From contig JAUVVE010000003.1 of assembly GCA_030604795.1 (NCBI GenBank), positions 1 through 20,833 of the forward strand: a stretch of DNA of 20,833 nucleotides, written 5' to 3'. This DNA comes from Dehalococcoidia bacterium (GTDB lineage Bacteria > Chloroflexota > Dehalococcoidia > GIF9 > UBA5629). The notes under the pieces were generated by a model, which ran no database searches, had not been told where the DNA came from, and worked only from the letters and a program-made list of their open reading frames with translations. Shown here piece after piece: positions 1-9,300 of this stretch; position 1 is the stretch's first letter, and each line of letters starts with the position of its first letter. The translations under genes were made by a program, and so were the position numbers.

Positions 1-609
1 CTGGAGGAGCTTCCCGAGGCAGCCCGGGAGGTGATAGAGTACAACCCGGAGAAGGCGAAGCAGCTCCTGGCAGAGGCCGGGTATCCCGACGGCTTCGAGT
101 GCGAACTGGTATTCTACAGCGTTACCCAGGTAAACCGTGATCGAGCGGACATGCTCCAAGACATGATGGCGGATGTCGGCGTTGACCTTAAGCTCAACGC
201 TATGGGTGACTATGGTGCCTATATCGGCACAATGTACAGCAAGCGCTACGACCACATGTACATGCTCAATCACGGTGAGGGCAACCCATTCCTCATCTTG
301 AGGAAGTCATTCCTGCCGAAGCAGGCCTGGAACGTGCCAGATTGGATAGACTACGATTATGAGGAGAGGGTGCTCACGGCAAGGGCCGAGATTGACGAGG
401 CCAAGCGAAACGCAGCGCTCAAGGAGCTGAACATATATCCGATAGAGCACTGTCCTTACGTAATACTACCGACGGAGGACTTCTACCGCTATGCCTGGTC
501 CTGGGTAGGTAATTTCTACGGTCAGGGTGTTATTGGAGCTGTCAACGGAAGCGGCGGAGCCGCCCGAGTATGGATTGACCAGGAGAGGAAGAAGGCCATG
601 GGCTATTAG
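1..609 (+). CDS. ABC transporter substrate-binding protein, family 5 (C-terminal part, cut by window edge)
   Basis: The reading frame is already open at base 1 and runs to a TAG at 607-609, so about 202 residues of the C-terminal lobe are visible and the start lies outside the window. The segment 'YNPEKAKQLLAEAGYPDGF' is a hallmark of the SBP_bac_5 family of periplasmic or lipoprotein binding proteins for oligopeptides, nickel or similar ligands. The following region, with many aromatic residues and ending in 'VWIDQERKKAMGY', fits the C-terminal lobe. By family knowledge the protein captures its ligand outside the membrane and hands it to an ABC permease. The ligand cannot be told from this part. 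No permease or ATPase gene follows, so it is the last gene of its unit or its partners lie upstream. The GTG at 31 is only the first possible in-frame start in the window, not the real one. Confidence 0.85.
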   Translation: MEELPEAAREVIEYNPEKAKQLLAEAGYPDGFECELVFYSVTQVNRDRADMLQDMMADVGVDLKLNAMGDYGAYIGTMYSKRYDHMYMLNHGEGNPFLILRKSFLPKQAWNVPDWIDYDYEERVLTARAEIDEAKRNAALKELNIYPIEHCPYVILPTEDFYRYAWSWVGNFYGQGVIGAVNGSGGAARVWIDQERKKAMGY

Positions 610-803
610 GCTTGTGGCCTGAGCAGGAGCTGAAAGCGGTATTCTTTGAGGCAGGGTGTTTTATCACGCGCATAATCCGCGACAAACCGCTTAAGCGCCA
701 TAATCGCTAGAGGTTGATCAACCTTGCCTCTCTTGCACTCACCTTGACAAGGATGGTGGCAAACGTGTCGGCAAACGCTGGGCAGTGGGCACTCTTTCCG
801 TTT
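606..803 (-). pseudogene. Fragment of a GltD-like FAD oxidoreductase, N-terminal Fe-S domain
   Basis: A - strand frame without a plausible start codon holds 65 residues between two in-frame stop codons (TAG TAG, at 804-809) and a stop at 606-608. Its first ~48 residues contain 'CPLPSVCRHVCHHPCQGEC', then 'KRGKVDQPLAIMALKRFVAD'. This is the Cys-rich Fe-S domain found at the N terminus of GltD-like, glutamate-synthase small-subunit-type flavoproteins, where the sequence 'AVCGRVC.HPCE..C.RG..D.P.AI.ALKRF' is typical. After 'DYARDK' the similarity stops, before the expected GxGxxG flavin-binding motif, and 17 unrelated residues lead to the stop. The fragment is truncated on both sides, with no frameshift inside. 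It lies just downstream of the PorB-like fragment on the same strand. I infer a gene remnant, or an assembly junction, rather than a functional gene. Confidence 0.7.
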
Positions 804-819
804 CTACTACCGTATGGGC

Positions 820-1680
820 TTAGTAGCTTACAGTAACCGTGGGAATGGTTAGCCCCTGTTCCAATCCGTCGATTAACTTGTCTTGCCGCTCAATATATGC
901 TTCTATATCCTCTATATCTTCTTCGGTGACATGCGCGAACCGCTCTTGCAGGTTCAGATATTCAGTGACTGGTATCTTTGCTTCTTGAGGAATCCTCACT
1001 GTCCTCTTGAAGACACCCTCCTTATACCTCCACAGGGGTAATAACCCTGTCTGAACCATCAATCTTGATATTTGAACCCCCTTATCCGGGCTATAGCGCC
1101 AACTTGTTTGACATGGTGCGACTACATGGACATAGGATGGCTTTATCTGTAACGCCTCCTGCACCTTAACCACTAAATCTCTCACATACGCGGCCGTAGC
1201 CGTAGCTACGTACCGGGCTTTGGCGAATATCATCATTAGTGGCACATTTCTCTCTGGAGTTGGTTTGCCATGCGTAGCCGGGCTAAATATTCTGGTGGCA
1301 GCGTGCAGAGGGGTGGTGGCTGTAATATTGCTTGCGCTAGAAGCATAGGCCTGGTTATCTAGAATGATCCAGGTTATTGGTTGCTCTCTATCAAAGGCGG
1401 CAATGTTATCACGTACCCACTCCAGCACGGCAATCTGATCAAGCAGACCTTCGTTGCCCGTGGCTGGAATTCTGCCTCCAGTGACCTCGTTGAGATTTAG
1501 GAAGCCGAGTGAACCGAGCCGGTAATTAATTGTCACCACTACCACGTCGCCCCGTGCTGCCAGTCTGCTTCCTTTGTAGACCGGCGCCGAGCCGGAACCA
1601 CCGGTAAAGCCACCTCCGTAAATCCAAAAGAGCACTGGCCGGCCTGCGTCGTCGAGACCCGGAGTCCATACATTCAGAAT
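820..1680 (-). pseudogene. Chimeric open frame: carboxylesterase middle part joined to PorB C-terminal part
   Basis: The frame is open from an in-frame TAA (1681-1683) to a TAA at 820-822. Its first half (about 1396-1680) reads as a type-B carboxylesterase/para-nitrobenzyl esterase: 'LNVWTPGLDDAGRPV', the oxyanion-hole stretch 'WIYGGGF', 'INYRLGSLGF' and 'GNEGLLDQ..VLEWVRDNIAAF'. It stops just before the family's GGDP and GESAG nucleophile region. At about 1383-1395 the frame switches into the C-terminal part of a 2-oxoacid:ferredoxin oxidoreductase beta subunit (PorB): 'ITWIILDNQAY', 'ARYVATATAAY', 'PSYVHVVAPCQTSWR', 'EYLNLQERFAHVTEEDIE'. PorB's N-terminal Fe-S and GDGD thiamine-diphosphate regions are missing. 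The first start codon available in frame (GTG 1635) lies inside the esterase domain. Neither half can be catalytically complete, so a functional product is unlikely. A recombination or deletion junction is the simplest reading; misassembly cannot be excluded. Confidence 0.8.
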
Positions 1681-2576
1681 TTATTCGTTGCTGGGTTGTG
1701 GAATTCGCAGGGCACCTTTGTCTGGCAGAGTCCGCAGCCAACATTGGTGAAACCATATCTCTCCAGTAGGTACGCATAGTTGCTGCGTCTGTAGGTGAAG
1801 CACTTTGTCTTGTCGTGGCCTTGTTCGCTGATTGACCCGGCAGGACAACGGGCAATGCAGGCTTGGCAGCTACCATCCGCGTAGAAGAGGCAGTTTGAAA
1901 AGGGGGTCTCGGCTGTCCTGGGGCTGGCTGGCAGCTCAAGGCCGGCGACCACGCTACCGCAACGGTGAGCAATGCCGCGCTCACTGATGAAGCCATCAGA
2001 AAGGCTGAAGGTGCCCTGTCCCGCAGCATAGGCCATGTGACGCTCTGACCAGTTTGAGAAAGGGCCTTTCTCATTGGCGGCCATCTTGAAGTAAGGCTGC
2101 AGGGCTGGCGCTACTGCCAGATAGCCTGCCTCGGTCAGAACATCGGCGACATGCTGGCGCACGACATCATTGAACCTCTCGCCGTACCAGCGCGTATATG
2201 ACCAGAAGCGGCTGGGAGCATGCTTTGCCCGGCGATTAGCTCGGCGCGTCCTTTCCGTGATGGGCAAGATCCAGCTTATTACCGAAAGGCGGGCTGGCAT
2301 ATCACCGAAGGCTTTGTCGTAGGCCTGGGCTAGTGCCTCGGTGGGGGTCAGGTGGGTAGGGGCAACCACTTTCTTATATTCGGTGAAGATGGGATCAACG
2401 CCATCGGCAAACCTTACTATCGGCTCATCAAAGATAACGCCGCCTTCAGCAGACGGCATGATATTCAGGGGGCTGGTGCGGGCCAACTCTTTGATTTCCT
2501 GCTCGATGAATCGTGAAGGATCCGCCTGGAAGTTTTTCTTAGCCTCCTGTGATAGCATAGCTGCCTTCATTTCCAA
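1674..2576 (-). CDS. Reductive dehalogenase/QueG-like double [4Fe-4S] protein, 300 aa
   Basis: The C-terminal third has eight well-placed cysteines: C229-x7-C237-x2-C240-x3-C244-Pro, C259, then C281-x2-C284-x5-C290, enough for two [4Fe-4S] clusters. Together with 'GPFSNWSERHMAYAAGQGTF' and 'ISERGIAHRCGSVV' (about residues 171-200), this is the signature of the reductive-dehalogenase/epoxyqueuosine-reductase superfamily, which couples two Fe-S clusters to a corrinoid. At 300 residues it is shorter than respiratory RdhA proteins (about 450-500). It has no twin-arginine signal and no membrane segment, so it is probably cytoplasmic. No rdhB-type membrane-anchor gene is next to it. I would call it a cobalamin-dependent reductase of unknown substrate. 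The start at ATG 2576 is preceded by a GAAGG-like ribosome site; the ATG two codons later is an alternative. Its 3' end overlaps the start of the esterase remnant. Confidence 0.8.
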   Translation of the reverse strand: MEMKAAMLSQEAKKNFQADPSRFIEQEIKELARTSPLNIMPSAEGGVIFDEPIVRFADGVDPIFTEYKKVVAPTHLTPTEALAQAYDKAFGDMPARLSVISWILPITERTRRANRRAKHAPSRFWSYTRWYGERFNDVVRQHVADVLTEAGYLAVAPALQPYFKMAANEKGPFSNWSERHMAYAAGQGTFSLSDGFISERGIAHRCGSVVAGLELPASPRTAETPFSNCLFYADGSCQACIARCPAGSISEQGHDKTKCFTYRRSNYAYLLERYGFTNVGCGLCQTKVPCEFHNPATNKF

Positions 2577-2842
2577 CCTTCAACTTAACTAGGCTTTCCC
2601 ATTCTAATTCGCGATGAGGTAGTTGCGATCCTCATGCTCTTGTTGCAGAGAGTAGACCTTTTGGTACCACGGTGTCAATCCGTATCCCAGGGAGCACAAT
2701 AGCCTACGTCGACTTAGCCTCCCACTCCGTGAGGTCTTTTCTTCCTATCCGGCTTTCACTCTACGCCAGTGGCACAAGGATGCAATTGCTTCCTCAGATG
2801 TGACGAAAGCCTGTTTTGTGTTGTCAACAAGACTAAAGAATA
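2577..2842. other. Intergenic stretch without a recognisable gene
   Basis: Together with the hairpin that follows, this forms the 320-nt gap between the RdhA-like gene and the aminotransferase. Apart from the candidate promoter at 2650-2679 I see no coding frame with family features, tRNA or long repeat. A GGTACCACGG string at 2664-2673 resembles the T-box core, but the rest of a T-box is absent. Confidence 0.6.
2650..2679 (-). promoter_or_regulatory. Candidate sigma-70 promoter for the RdhA-like gene
   Basis: Read on the - strand: TTGACA (2674-2679), an 18-nt spacer, then TACTCT (2650-2655). The -35 box is perfect and the -10 box matches TATAAT at only three positions. Transcription would begin about 65-70 nt before the ATG at 2576. 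Confidence 0.4.
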
Positions 2843-2878
2843 AGAAGAGGTCGTGGATTTGAATCCACGACCTCTTCT
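2843..2878 (-). terminator. Rho-independent terminator of the gatC-to-aminotransferase operon
   Basis: Two perfectly complementary 17-nt arms (2843-2859 and 2862-2878) are separated by two bases. On the - strand the hairpin starts 18 nt after the aminotransferase stop codon region and is followed by a T-rich run (TATTCTTTAG). The position at the end of a five-gene - strand unit and the stem strength support a terminator. The stem is palindromic, but there is no T-run on the + strand side, so it acts mainly on the - strand. Confidence 0.8.
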
Positions 2879-2896
2879 GGGTTCCCGTCGTCACAT

Positions 2897-4090
2897 TCAG
2901 CGGTGTTTATCGATGAACCTGCCCATCCTTTTCAGAGCCTCTTCAATTTCGGGTAGGGAGGTGGCATAGCAGCAACGGACATAACCTTCACCGTACTGGC
3001 CGAAGGCGCAACCCGGAACTACAGCTACCTTCTCCTCTGTCAACAGTTTCTCGGCGAATTCTTCTGACGTCAGGCCGGTAGCTTTTACGGATGGGAAGGC
3101 GTAGAAAGCACCCTTGGGCTCGAAGCAGGATAAGCCGATATCTCTCAAACCCTTCACCATGACTCTGCGCCGCCGGTCATACTCCCTGACCATTGCCTGT
3201 ACTTCGCTGCTCCCTTTTTTCAAGGCTTCAATGGCCGCCATTTGCCCCATTATTGGGGCGCAGAGCATGGTGTATTGATGAATCTTGGTCATGGCCTCGA
3301 TGATCTCGTGGCTTCCGGCAGCATAGCCGATTCGCCATCCGGTCATAGCGTAGGCTTTGGAGAATCCATTTAGCAGGATTGTTCGGTCCCTCATCTCTGG
3401 CAGACTGGCGAAGCAGGTGTGCTCTATACCGTAAACCAGCTGGTCGTAGACCTCGTCGGAAATCACCAAAAGGTCGTATTGCTGAGCCAGTTCGGCAATT
3501 TGAGTCAACTCTTTCTTTGCCATGACCGCGCCGGTGGGGTTGGCTGGGTAACCAATCAGAATTGCCTTGGTTCGCTGTGTAATCCGCCGCTCGATGTCCT
3601 CAGCCGTTATTTTGAAGTCGTGCTCCTCAGTGGTAGGCACCAAGACAGGTACTCCTCCAGCTAAGCTAGCGGTGGCCGGGTAGGCAACGTAACAGGGGTC
3701 AGGCATTATGACCTCATCGCCTGGATTGAGTATGGCTCTTAAGGCAAGATCAAGTCCCTCACTAACCCCCACCGTAATGAGAAGCTCGCTATCTGGGTTA
3801 TAGCTCAGCCCGTAACAGGACTCGAGGTACTTTGCTAGTTCTTGTCTGAGCTGCGGAAGCCCCTGGTTAGAAGTATACATTGTGTAGCCTTTTTCGAAAG
3901 AGTAGATGGCGGCTTCTCGGATGTGCCACGGGGTGACGAAGTCGGGTTCTCCTACGCCAAGGGAAATCACTCCCTCCATCGAGGAGATCAAATCAAAGAA
4001 TCTCCTGATGCCCGAAGGTGGGATATTGGTCACCTTTTCAGATATGTAGCTGTGAGCAACCTTGACGCGAGTTGACCCGCTTTTGGACAC
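2897..4090 (-). CDS. PLP-dependent aminotransferase, class I/II (AspB/PatA-like)
   Basis: A full-length fold-type I aminotransferase of 397 residues. Visible landmarks are 'YTSNQGLPQLRQELA' (about 72-86), 'YPANPTG' with the conserved Asn184, 'SDEVYDQLVY' with Asp212 and Tyr215 contacting the pyridine ring, and 'GFSKAYAMTGWRIGY' with Lys245 as the Schiff-base lysine. It should move an amino group between an amino acid and a 2-oxoacid in the cytoplasm; members of this subgroup act on aspartate, aromatic or N-acetyl-diaminopimelate-type substrates and the exact one cannot be told. The start is GTG at 4090, chosen because AGGAGG lies 5-6 nt before it. It follows the Lrp/AsnC gene by 39 nt and is the last gene before the strong hairpin, so it is likely co-transcribed with, and perhaps controlled by, that regulator. 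Confidence 0.9.
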   Translation of the reverse strand: MSKSGSTRVKVAHSYISEKVTNIPPSGIRRFFDLISSMEGVISLGVGEPDFVTPWHIREAAIYSFEKGYTMYTSNQGLPQLRQELAKYLESCYGLSYNPDSELLITVGVSEGLDLALRAILNPGDEVIMPDPCYVAYPATASLAGGVPVLVPTTEEHDFKITAEDIERRITQRTKAILIGYPANPTGAVMAKKELTQIAELAQQYDLLVISDEVYDQLVYGIEHTCFASLPEMRDRTILLNGFSKAYAMTGWRIGYAAGSHEIIEAMTKIHQYTMLCAPIMGQMAAIEALKKGSSEVQAMVREYDRRRRVMVKGLRDIGLSCFEPKGAFYAFPSVKATGLTSEEFAEKLLTEEKVAVVPGCAFGQYGEGYVRCCYATSLPEIEEALKRMGRFIDKHR

Positions 4091-4129
4091 AGAAACCTCC
4101 TGGCCGCGAGACAGATAGTGGAATATCGA

Positions 4130-4609
4130 CTAAGGAGTTATGGGTAGGCGCTTAATCCCCTCTCCACCCTGAAGGATTTCGCCGTCCTCCTTATACTTCT
4201 TAAGAATGAAGTGGGTAACAGTGCCCTCTACTGTTTCTAGCGGAGCTAGCTTCTCTGACACGAAGACAGCAACCTCCTGCATGGTCTTACCGGCTACCAG
4301 TATAGCCAAATCGTAGGTGCCAGAGGCTAGATAAACGGAGCGAGCTTGGGGGAAGCGATAAATGCGTTCAGCTATAGCGTCAAAGCCTACATCGCGTTGA
4401 GGGACGACCTTGACTTCGACCAAAGCCCACACCTGCTCTTCGCCCAGTTTGGCCCAGTCGATGACAGTCTTGTATCTCAGGATAGCTCGGTCCTTTTCGG
4501 CTTTCTTGATCGTTTTCTCTACCTCAGCTGCCGGAATACCAGTCATTGTAGAGATCTGCTCCGACGTGAGTCGCGCATCCTTTTCCAGGGATTCGAAAAT
4601 CTGTTTCAT
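4130..4609 (-). CDS. Lrp/AsnC-family transcriptional regulator
   Basis: The 159-residue protein has an N-terminal winged-helix part ('DARLTSEQISTMTGIPAAEV', about 11-30) and an alpha/beta ligand-binding RAM domain ('WALVEVKVVP', 'ARSVYLASGTYDLAILVAG', 'VEGTVTHFILKKYKEDG'). This is the layout of feast/famine regulators, which form octamers and respond to amino acids. Translation starts at ATG 4609 directly behind GAGGAGGTGA, an unusually strong ribosome site. It lies 16 nt after the DUF6504-like gene and 39 nt before the aminotransferase. A regulator-aminotransferase pair suggests control of amino-acid metabolism by the substrate or product of the enzyme; that link is inference from context. 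Confidence 0.85.
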   Translation of the reverse strand: MKQIFESLEKDARLTSEQISTMTGIPAAEVEKTIKKAEKDRAILRYKTVIDWAKLGEEQVWALVEVKVVPQRDVGFDAIAERIYRFPQARSVYLASGTYDLAILVAGKTMQEVAVFVSEKLAPLETVEGTVTHFILKKYKEDGEILQGGEGIKRLPITP

Positions 4610-4625
4610 TTCACCTCCTCACCTA

Positions 4626-4847
4626 TTAACGGGTAAGCCACCATTGGTCTTGAGTCTCATTATAGCAGAGGTCGAAAACCTTCTCATCCTCAGTAACGAC
4701 CCTGAAGTACCTCTTGTCTGGCTCGCGCCATTCGTTTTCTATCCGACATATGTTGTGCTCCTCATTGAGCCACAGGAAAGACTCCGGTCTCTGAGGGTAG
4801 GTGTAGCCCGAATAGCATTTTACTTGAAGCAATTGCTGCTGTGTCAT
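4626..4847 (-). CDS. Small protein, DUF6504-like
   Basis: A 73-residue protein starting at ATG 4847, 10 nt after the gatA stop. The longer frame that starts at 4937 lies inside gatA and is not needed. The sequence has alternating aromatic and charged residues ('ICRIENEWREP', 'RYFRVVTEDEKVFDLCYNE', 'QWWLTR') that match my memory of DUF6504, a small all-beta family of unknown role found in Chloroflexota, Actinobacteria and Deinococci next to varied housekeeping genes. No signal peptide or membrane segment is seen. The ribosome site is weak, so it may be translated by coupling to gatA. Function unknown; the family call is from memory of the pattern only. Confidence 0.6.
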   Translation of the reverse strand: MTQQQLLQVKCYSGYTYPQRPESFLWLNEEHNICRIENEWREPDKRYFRVVTEDEKVFDLCYNETQDQWWLTR

Positions 4848-4857
4848 TGCTGATACT

Positions 4858-6318
4858 CTAAACTGGTGGTTTTCTGTTGTGCCAGTCAGTAGCCTGCTCA
4901 TAGGCAAAAGCAATATGAAGTACTGTTTCTTCGTCAAAAGGCTTTCCTATAATCTGCATACCTATAGGTAAACCGTTCGCAAAGCCGGCAGGTATGGAGA
5001 TAGCCGGAACCCCGGCGATATTTATAGGCAAAGTGCAGACATCGCTCAAGTACATTTGCATAGGGTCATCCACCTTCTCACCGATCTTGAAAGGCAGTGT
5101 GGGGGATGTCGGGGTAACCAGAGCATCGTACTTCTCGAACGCCTGGTCAAACTCCCACCTTATTAGAGTGCGGACCTTTTGGGCTTTGAGGTAGTAGGCA
5201 TCGTAATAGCCAGCGGATAATGCATAGGTTCCCAGCATGATTCGCCTCTTGACCTCATCTCCAAAGCCATATTGCTTGGTTTTCTCCATAGCCTGCCACA
5301 TATTTCTAGTGTCTTGATAAGAGAAGCCATATTTCACTCCATCATACCGAGCCAAGTTGGCCGAAGCTTCAGAAGGGGCCACAATATAATAGGCGGCAAG
5401 GGCATATTTGGTATGGGGTAATGAAGCCTCCCAGTCTATTTTGGCCCCCAGTTCCCCCAGCTTCTTTATGGCTGCCTGTACGCTGATTCTTACCTCGTCC
5501 TGTATTCCCTCAACAAAATACTCCTGAGGAATGCCGATACGCACGTTCTTGAGGTCGGGAATCAACGCTTCGGTATAGTCGGGCACAGGATTAGAGACAG
5601 ACGTTGAATCCCTTGGGTCATGCCCGGCGATAACATTCATCACCAACGCCGAATCGGCGACGGTCTTGGTTATGGGGCCAATCTGATCTAGCGAACTGGC
5701 AAAAGCAACGAGGCCAAAACGGCTTACCCTGCCATAGGTCGGCTTTAGGCCAACTACGCTACAGAATCCCGCAGGTTGGCGAATACTACCTCCGGTATCA
5801 GAACCAAGAGCATATACAGCCGCATCAGCGGCTACGGCAACGCATGAACCGCCACTGCTGCCGCCGGGGACACAGTCCAAGTCCCAGGGATTCCGTGTTG
5901 GGAAAAAAGCGGAATGCTCTGTGGATGACCCCATGGCAAATTCATCCATGTTGGTCTTTCCCAGAATCACTGCTTTGTGGGCTTTCAGTTTCTCTATGAC
6001 CGTTGCGTCATAGGGAGGAACGAAATCCTCCAGAATCCTTGATGAACAAGTGGTCTTGATGCCCTCAGTGCACATATTGTCTTTGACCAAGGCAGGTATG
6101 CCGGTCAAAGGGTTGGTTGTGCCAGTACTTATGGCCTCGTCCGCCTCTTCGGCTTGTCTCAGGGCAGCGTCTTCACTAACGGTAACGCAGGCGTGGACCT
6201 TGTCTTCGACCTCGTGCAGGTGTCTCAGGCTTGCTTTGGTTAATTCAACTGAGGATGTTTTCCTTTCTTGTAGAAGTCGATGGGCCTGACTGATAGTTAG
6301 TTGATGAATGTCGTCCAT
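4858..6318 (-). CDS. gatA: Aspartyl/glutamyl-tRNA(Asn/Gln) amidotransferase subunit A
   Basis: A complete 486-residue amidase-signature enzyme. The catalytic triad is visible as Lys79 ('PALVKDNM'), cis-Ser154 ('GGSSGG') and nucleophile Ser178 ('GSDTGGSIRQPAG'). GatA releases ammonia from glutamine; the ammonia passes to GatB, which converts Glu-tRNA(Gln) or Asp-tRNA(Asn) to the amide form. The length matches the family. It starts 3 nt after gatC with only a weak ribosome site, so translational coupling is likely. gatB is not in this operon or window and must be encoded elsewhere, as is common in this phylum. Confidence 0.95.
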   Translation of the reverse strand: MDDIHQLTISQAHRLLQERKTSSVELTKASLRHLHEVEDKVHACVTVSEDAALRQAEEADEAISTGTTNPLTGIPALVKDNMCTEGIKTTCSSRILEDFVPPYDATVIEKLKAHKAVILGKTNMDEFAMGSSTEHSAFFPTRNPWDLDCVPGGSSGGSCVAVAADAAVYALGSDTGGSIRQPAGFCSVVGLKPTYGRVSRFGLVAFASSLDQIGPITKTVADSALVMNVIAGHDPRDSTSVSNPVPDYTEALIPDLKNVRIGIPQEYFVEGIQDEVRISVQAAIKKLGELGAKIDWEASLPHTKYALAAYYIVAPSEASANLARYDGVKYGFSYQDTRNMWQAMEKTKQYGFGDEVKRRIMLGTYALSAGYYDAYYLKAQKVRTLIRWEFDQAFEKYDALVTPTSPTLPFKIGEKVDDPMQMYLSDVCTLPINIAGVPAISIPAGFANGLPIGMQIIGKPFDEETVLHIAFAYEQATDWHNRKPPV

Positions 6319-9300
6319 AATCTATTCCAGAACTGCTCGTATCCGGAAGTAATTGTCGTCCTGTCGCGGTGCGTTGGCTAGAACGTCTTCTACGGGAAAG
6401 GATGCCTCTGCCTCATCTGGCCTAAGGACATTCTGAAGGGCGATCGGTTGAGCCGTAGGCTTGAGGTCACCCGTATTTGCTTCTTTAAGTATTTCGAAGT
6501 TCTCCAGGATGTCGGATAGCTGGAGTCTGAATTGCTCGATTTCAGCTTCGTCTAATCCCAATCTGGCCAGGCGACCGATATGCCGTACTTCTTCGCAACT
6601 TAGCTTCATTTCGCTTCAACCTGGGGAGTAATATAAGAAAGCATCTGGTTCTCAGGGTGACTGTTGGTTGGGATATTATAGCACAAAGAGGTAGTCGGGC
6701 AGGCACGCTTCAGCTGCATGGCCGACGACCCGTAGACAGCTTGACTGTCAGAACTGGAGACTGCTACAATGCCAGGGCGTTTGACGCAAGAGCCACGACT
6801 AGTACTGAGGTGGATAAAGTGCACCATTATGGATCAGAGAGACTTTGCAACGTCGTTCTGTTATCGCATTCAGGCGCTGGCAAAACTTCGCTGGTGGAGG
6901 CGATGCTTTTCAATTCAAAGGCGATCAGTCGCTTGGGCAATCCTGATGATGGTACGACAACTTCAGATTACGAACCGGATGAGATCAGACGCAAGATCAG
7001 TATCGGCTTGTCTATACTCCCCTGTGAGTGGAGAGATTCCAAACTGAACATCATTGATACTCCGGGCTACCCTGACTTTGTAGCTGAGGTTAAAGCCGGA
7101 GTGCGTGTCAGTGAAGGCGCTGTCATTGTTGTTTGCGCTGCCTCTGGTGTAGAGGTGGGCACTGAGCAAGTATGGAAATATGCCGATGAGAGGAAACTGC
7201 CTTGCCTCGTTTTTGTGAATAAGATAGACCGCGAGAATGCCAACTTCTTCAGTGTCTTGCAAGATGTGCAAACCAAACTGGGGACGAGGTGTCTGCCTAT
7301 TCAGGTGCCGATAGGCTCCCAGAAAGAGTTTCAAGGGGTAGTGGATTTGGTAACAAGAAAAGGATATGCAGGTACTCCGTTGCAAGAAACTGAGGTGCCT
7401 TCGTCCCTTCTGAGCGAGGTTGATTCCCACCGGGAGAAGTTAGTCGAAGCGGTTGTGGAAGTTGATGACGGGCTTATCGCAAAATACCTGGATGGGGAGG
7501 AGATAAGCGAAGAGGAGATTTATCGCTGCTTAGGAGAGGCTACAAAGCTGGGCAAAATTGTCCCGGTGTTGCTTGGTTGCGCCTTAAGCAATAGGGCGAT
7601 TACCCCTCTTCTGGATGCTATTCACGACTATCTACCATCACCCAAGGAGAGGGGTGTGGTAACGGCGGTCAATGCTTCGACTGGGGCGGAAGAGGCGGCG
7701 GAGCCAACTTTGGAATCACCTTTATCTGCTTTGGTCTTCAAGACTAATACTGACCCCCGTGCAGGCAAGATCAGCTGTTTTCGAGTTTACTCAGGGTGTA
7801 TTTCGAGTAATTCTCAGGTATGGAATGTCAACAATGGTGCTTTGGAGCGGGTAGGTCAAGTCTTTGTGTTGCGCGGGAAAACACAGGAGCCGGTTTCCCA
7901 ACTGGAGGCTGGTGACATTGGCGCTGTTGCCAAACTAGCTTCCACTGCCACAGGGGATACTCTTGGTTCACGCGACCATCCATTGAAGCTTGCCGCTATT
8001 GAATTCCCTGAGCCGGTGTTGAGCATGGCAATTCGTCCGAGGTCGAGGGCTGACCTGGACAAAATGAGCACGGCATTACCCAAGATTTGCGAAGATGACT
8101 TGACTTTAAGGGTGCAACGCGAGGCTGATATCGGCGAGATGCTCCTTGGAGGAATGGGGGAGACGCACCTTGATGTTGCCGCCGACAGGCTGTCGCACAA
8201 ATTCGGTGTAGAAGTCAGTATGGAGCTGCCAAAAGTCCCGTACAAAGAGACCATTACTGTGCCTGTCAAGGCAGAGTATAAGCACAAGAAGCAGACAGGT
8301 GGCCATGGCCAGTACGGTCATGTCCTTTTGGAGTTGGAGCCTCTGCCACGGGGTGCAGGTTTCCAGTTTGCTGATAGAATAAGAGGTGGAGCGATACCTA
8401 AGAACTATATTCCGGCTGTGGAAAAAGGGGTCAACGAAGCTAGACTTGAGGGAGTTTTGGCTGCATATCCTGTCATTGACTTGAAGGTAACGCTGTATGA
8501 TGGAACCTTCCACGCTGTGGATTCGTCGGATATGGCTTTCAAGATTGCCGGGGCACAGGCTTTGAAGAAAGGACTAGCTGACGGTCAGCCAGTGCTGCTC
8601 GAGCCGATTGTGAATATGAGAATCACTGCGCCCGAGACCTTTACTGGCGACATAATTGGCGACCTTAATTCCAAACGGGCGCGTGTATTAGGTATGACAC
8701 CGGCAAGCGGGGTCAATGTCATTGAAGCACAGGCACCAGCGGCAGAGGTACTTCGTTATGCCATTGACCTCAGGTCCATGACTCAGGGACGTGGCACTTT
8801 TACCACCGAATTCAGGCACTACGAGCAAGCACCGGCGCCTGTCGCTCAGAAGGTCATGGCGCAGCGAGGTTAGTCGCTACCAATTCGGCTCTTTAGCCGG
8901 CCAAGAGCTCTTTAACCTTTGCGGTGAAGGCTGGCAGGACCTGCTTCCAATCACCTACTACCCCGAAGCGAGCCTCCTTGAATATGTTTGCCTCGGCGTC
9001 CCGATTGATGGCTACTATGTTCTTTGCTCCAGAACATCCCGCGAGGTGCTGGCTGGCGCCGGAAAGAGCCACGGCGATATAGAGTTCCGGTGTGACGATT
9101 TTGCCAGTAAGCCCAACCTGCATTGTGTCTGGCACCCAGCCATTGTCGCAGGGCGGTCTTGAAGCCCCGACTGCTGCCTTCAGCACCTTGGCCAGTTCTT
9201 CTAATTCCTTGAAACCTTCAGGGCCACCGATGCCTCTTCCTCCAGTTACTATTGCTTCAGCATCTTCAAGCTTTATTCCCGCCACTTCCTCCTTGACCGT